Shown piece after piece: positions 48,801 to 51,800 of a stretch of DNA of 64,000 nucleotides. A program made the translations under genes and the position numbers. Within the stretch, counting starts at the first letter, position 1; every line of letters starts with the position of its first letter. The notes below the pieces were generated by a model. It saw nothing but the letters and a program-made list of their open reading frames with translations. It had not been told where the DNA came from and did not search any database. Source of the stretch: Marthasterias glacialis (lineage: Eukaryota > Echinodermata > Asteroidea > Forcipulatida > Asteriidae); the NCBI GenBank assembly GCA_911728455.2, contig OU452236.1:6132171-6196170 (forward strand), in the 5' to 3' direction.

Positions 48801-51800
48801 TCAATATGCTAGACCCGGGGTTATCGCGCTTTAAGCAGACTCCCAAGAAGGGGCAGCCTTTTCTTAGGAAATAACTATTTGAGAAAGACATTGCTAGGGT
48901 AGAAATGACAGGCAACTACCACTTCCGTCATGTACATGTATGTCACAGGTTATTCTAGGCAATACCTGGAGTTACAACAGTGCAATACGTTTTGTACCTA
49001 CTACTGGTAATAGACGTGGCCTAAAGGTTTTGCAGGTTTTTTTTTTGGTTTTTTTTCATGAGTACTAATTTTTTAATGAAATTGCCACAGGTTTTTTGCA
49101 AAAGGTTTTAAACAGATTGAACAATAAACGAACGATATACAACCCCTTTAACTTTCTGCAGCATTTTCTTACCTCTGTTATGACAGCCAGTGCTTTAACT
49201 CTAGTCTCCACAAGGTCTTCACTCGTTATATTTAGCTGTAATTAAATGAAGCGATAAACGTTGATTTGTTTAACATGTGGACTGTTGGGTCAAACTGCAT
49301 CTTCCGCATCGCTCACTCAGGTTGCAGAAACTATTCGAAAGGGAAGAGGAGCTCTTAAGTAAATTGCTTTGTCAGAATCGGGTTACCAGCCAAATATCCA
49401 TGTGGTGTACAGCATATTGTTTGACCGGTTCCCATGTTCTGTTTGCTTAACAACTGAGTGTTTCTGAAATAGTAATGCTTAACTGGGCACCAACTACAGA
49501 CAGAACAAAGGACAATGATATTTTGGCTGGTAACCTGCTTCTGCTAAGCAAGATTTCTCCATGCTTAGCAAAAAATGTTTATCAATGCTTGGTAAAGAAA
49601 ATTGCCCTGGACCCATGTTTTTGACATGGCTGATGTACCTTTTCCAGCAGGGCATCGGAGTCCAACTGCTCCTTTAAGACCTCAGATAACTCCTCAAATA
49701 CTATGGGAGCATCTTGCCTGTTACACAGATCTTTCATGACGTGGCCCTGTGATGAGGAAGAAATTCACAACTTAAAGGGGCAAACCAGATACAAATAAAT
49801 TTCTCAAACACACTTTTTATTTTATGTTTTTTTTTAATTCATTGATTTTTCCACAGGGCACTTTGAATATTGTGCCATTTAAGAAATCACACATTCTTGA
49901 TACACATGTACTAACATGACTAAACTAACATTTAGTGATCTTGTAATGAATTTAAACATCATCTTTTTTATGATTTTTCGACAGTTTTAATTGTAAGATT
50001 GATTGTAGCAACAAGGAAATCAAAAATATAACCTAAAAGAGAGATTTTCATTCCATACAAGCACATTACTGTTTTGTTTATCAAGATGAATTTAATAAAC
50101 ATTTGACTGTTGTGTTTGGATCATCTCAAGCGTGCATGTACAAATAGTAACTGTGGCATCAAAAACAAACAAAAAACAAACAAATAGAAACTCTACTTCG
50201 ATACAAGCACATGACTGTTATTGTTTATTGTAGCGAATTTTAAAAGACATCTATTTGTCGAAGCTGCATCATCTCCCTTGTGTAGATAAGTAGATAACGA
50301 TTGTAGCATCAAGGAAATGACATAAAAAGATTTTTCGTTGAATGCAGGTATTAAAAAAAAAAACAAGTCATTTGAACTTACAGAGTTATTCAATTGTCCA
50401 GTATCAGTATCGTAGAGTGCAGTGACTATGTCTTTATTGCACATGACATCCTGTAATTCTGCAGGACCAAGCAGCACCCTCTGTAATCAAGAAGTCAAGG
50501 TAACAGACTGTGGAACTCGCACTCATACTCGTACTCGTACTCGCCTAGAAAAATACTCGCACTGGAAGTCCATAATCGATACTCAACTGAAAAATAATCT
50601 AAACTCAGACTCCGATTTCAAGCACTTGTGGTCAAAACACCACATTCCTTTTTCGCTTTCCTTTACGTGCGTTAATGCAAGGAACAGCGGATGTATTCAT
50701 GTTTCCAACATAATATCAAAACAAACACACTGTCGTCTAGAAATACAATGTGAGTAAAAGAAAAAAGAAAAAAAAGGAAATGTTTGTTTTTTCAGGCCTG
50801 TACCTTATTTTGCAGTATTCGGTGTTGTTGTTTTTTTTCTGTACTTATTTATTTATTTATTTAGTTTTCCTATTTCATTTTATGTACTTTGTATGGTCTG
50901 ATTGTAATTTGCCATGTTTCTTGTTATATCCGAATAAATTCAAATCAAATCAAAGTACTCATACTTTAGTAGGAGATCTAAGTACTTGGTACTCGGCTGT
51001 TGGACTGAGTAGTCGGCTATCAGAATACTCGGTACTCGGAATTTGTGCTCATACTCAAAAGCCCAAGTACTCATACTAGAGTACTACTCAGCCACCCTAG
51101 CACTCAGCAGTACTTGAAACTCGACTGAAAAGTACTAGACTACAACACTGCAAGTCTCTGAAATCATTCAAAGGACCAGATTACTGATACCAATGTCAAG
51201 GTAACATGGTCTACCGTGGAATTGCCTGTAAAAAATGTTTACCACCAAAGTGGACGTTAAGAAATCTGAAACTAGAGAACAAAACAAAAAACGACGGCTA
51301 TACCTTGTACTGTTTTGTAAGCTTCATGGCAGCATCAGGGTCTGTGCCGTTAAGTGACGGACCAAAATCTGGGTCCTGCTGCATTGTGGCTAGGAGCGCC
51401 ACCGGCTGCAGCGTCAGCAAACCCAACAACCCGTCATAGCTGTAGAGCTGGTCGTTCGGCAGCCGTTTGAAGACCGCACCGCAACACTGGCTCCTGAGTC
51501 GGTGGTTGAGGAACTTTTGGAAGTCGCTAATGTTGTAGGACATTAACGTTGCATTGAGGGGAGTCGGGGTACTCTCAGGGTGGTATCCATACAGCAAATT
51601 GAAGAGCTATGGAGAAATCATTTTTTTTTAACAAAAAATTGAACCAGTCTAATTATTTCTCTGGAGCTCCATACAACACAAATTTATATCCATATATTTA
51701 GGTGAACAAACATTTACTAGAACAGAATTTGAAACTGCGACCTCCAGGTTTACCTCAGTGACGTTGAGCTTTTTATCCAGAATTTGACGAGCATCTGATC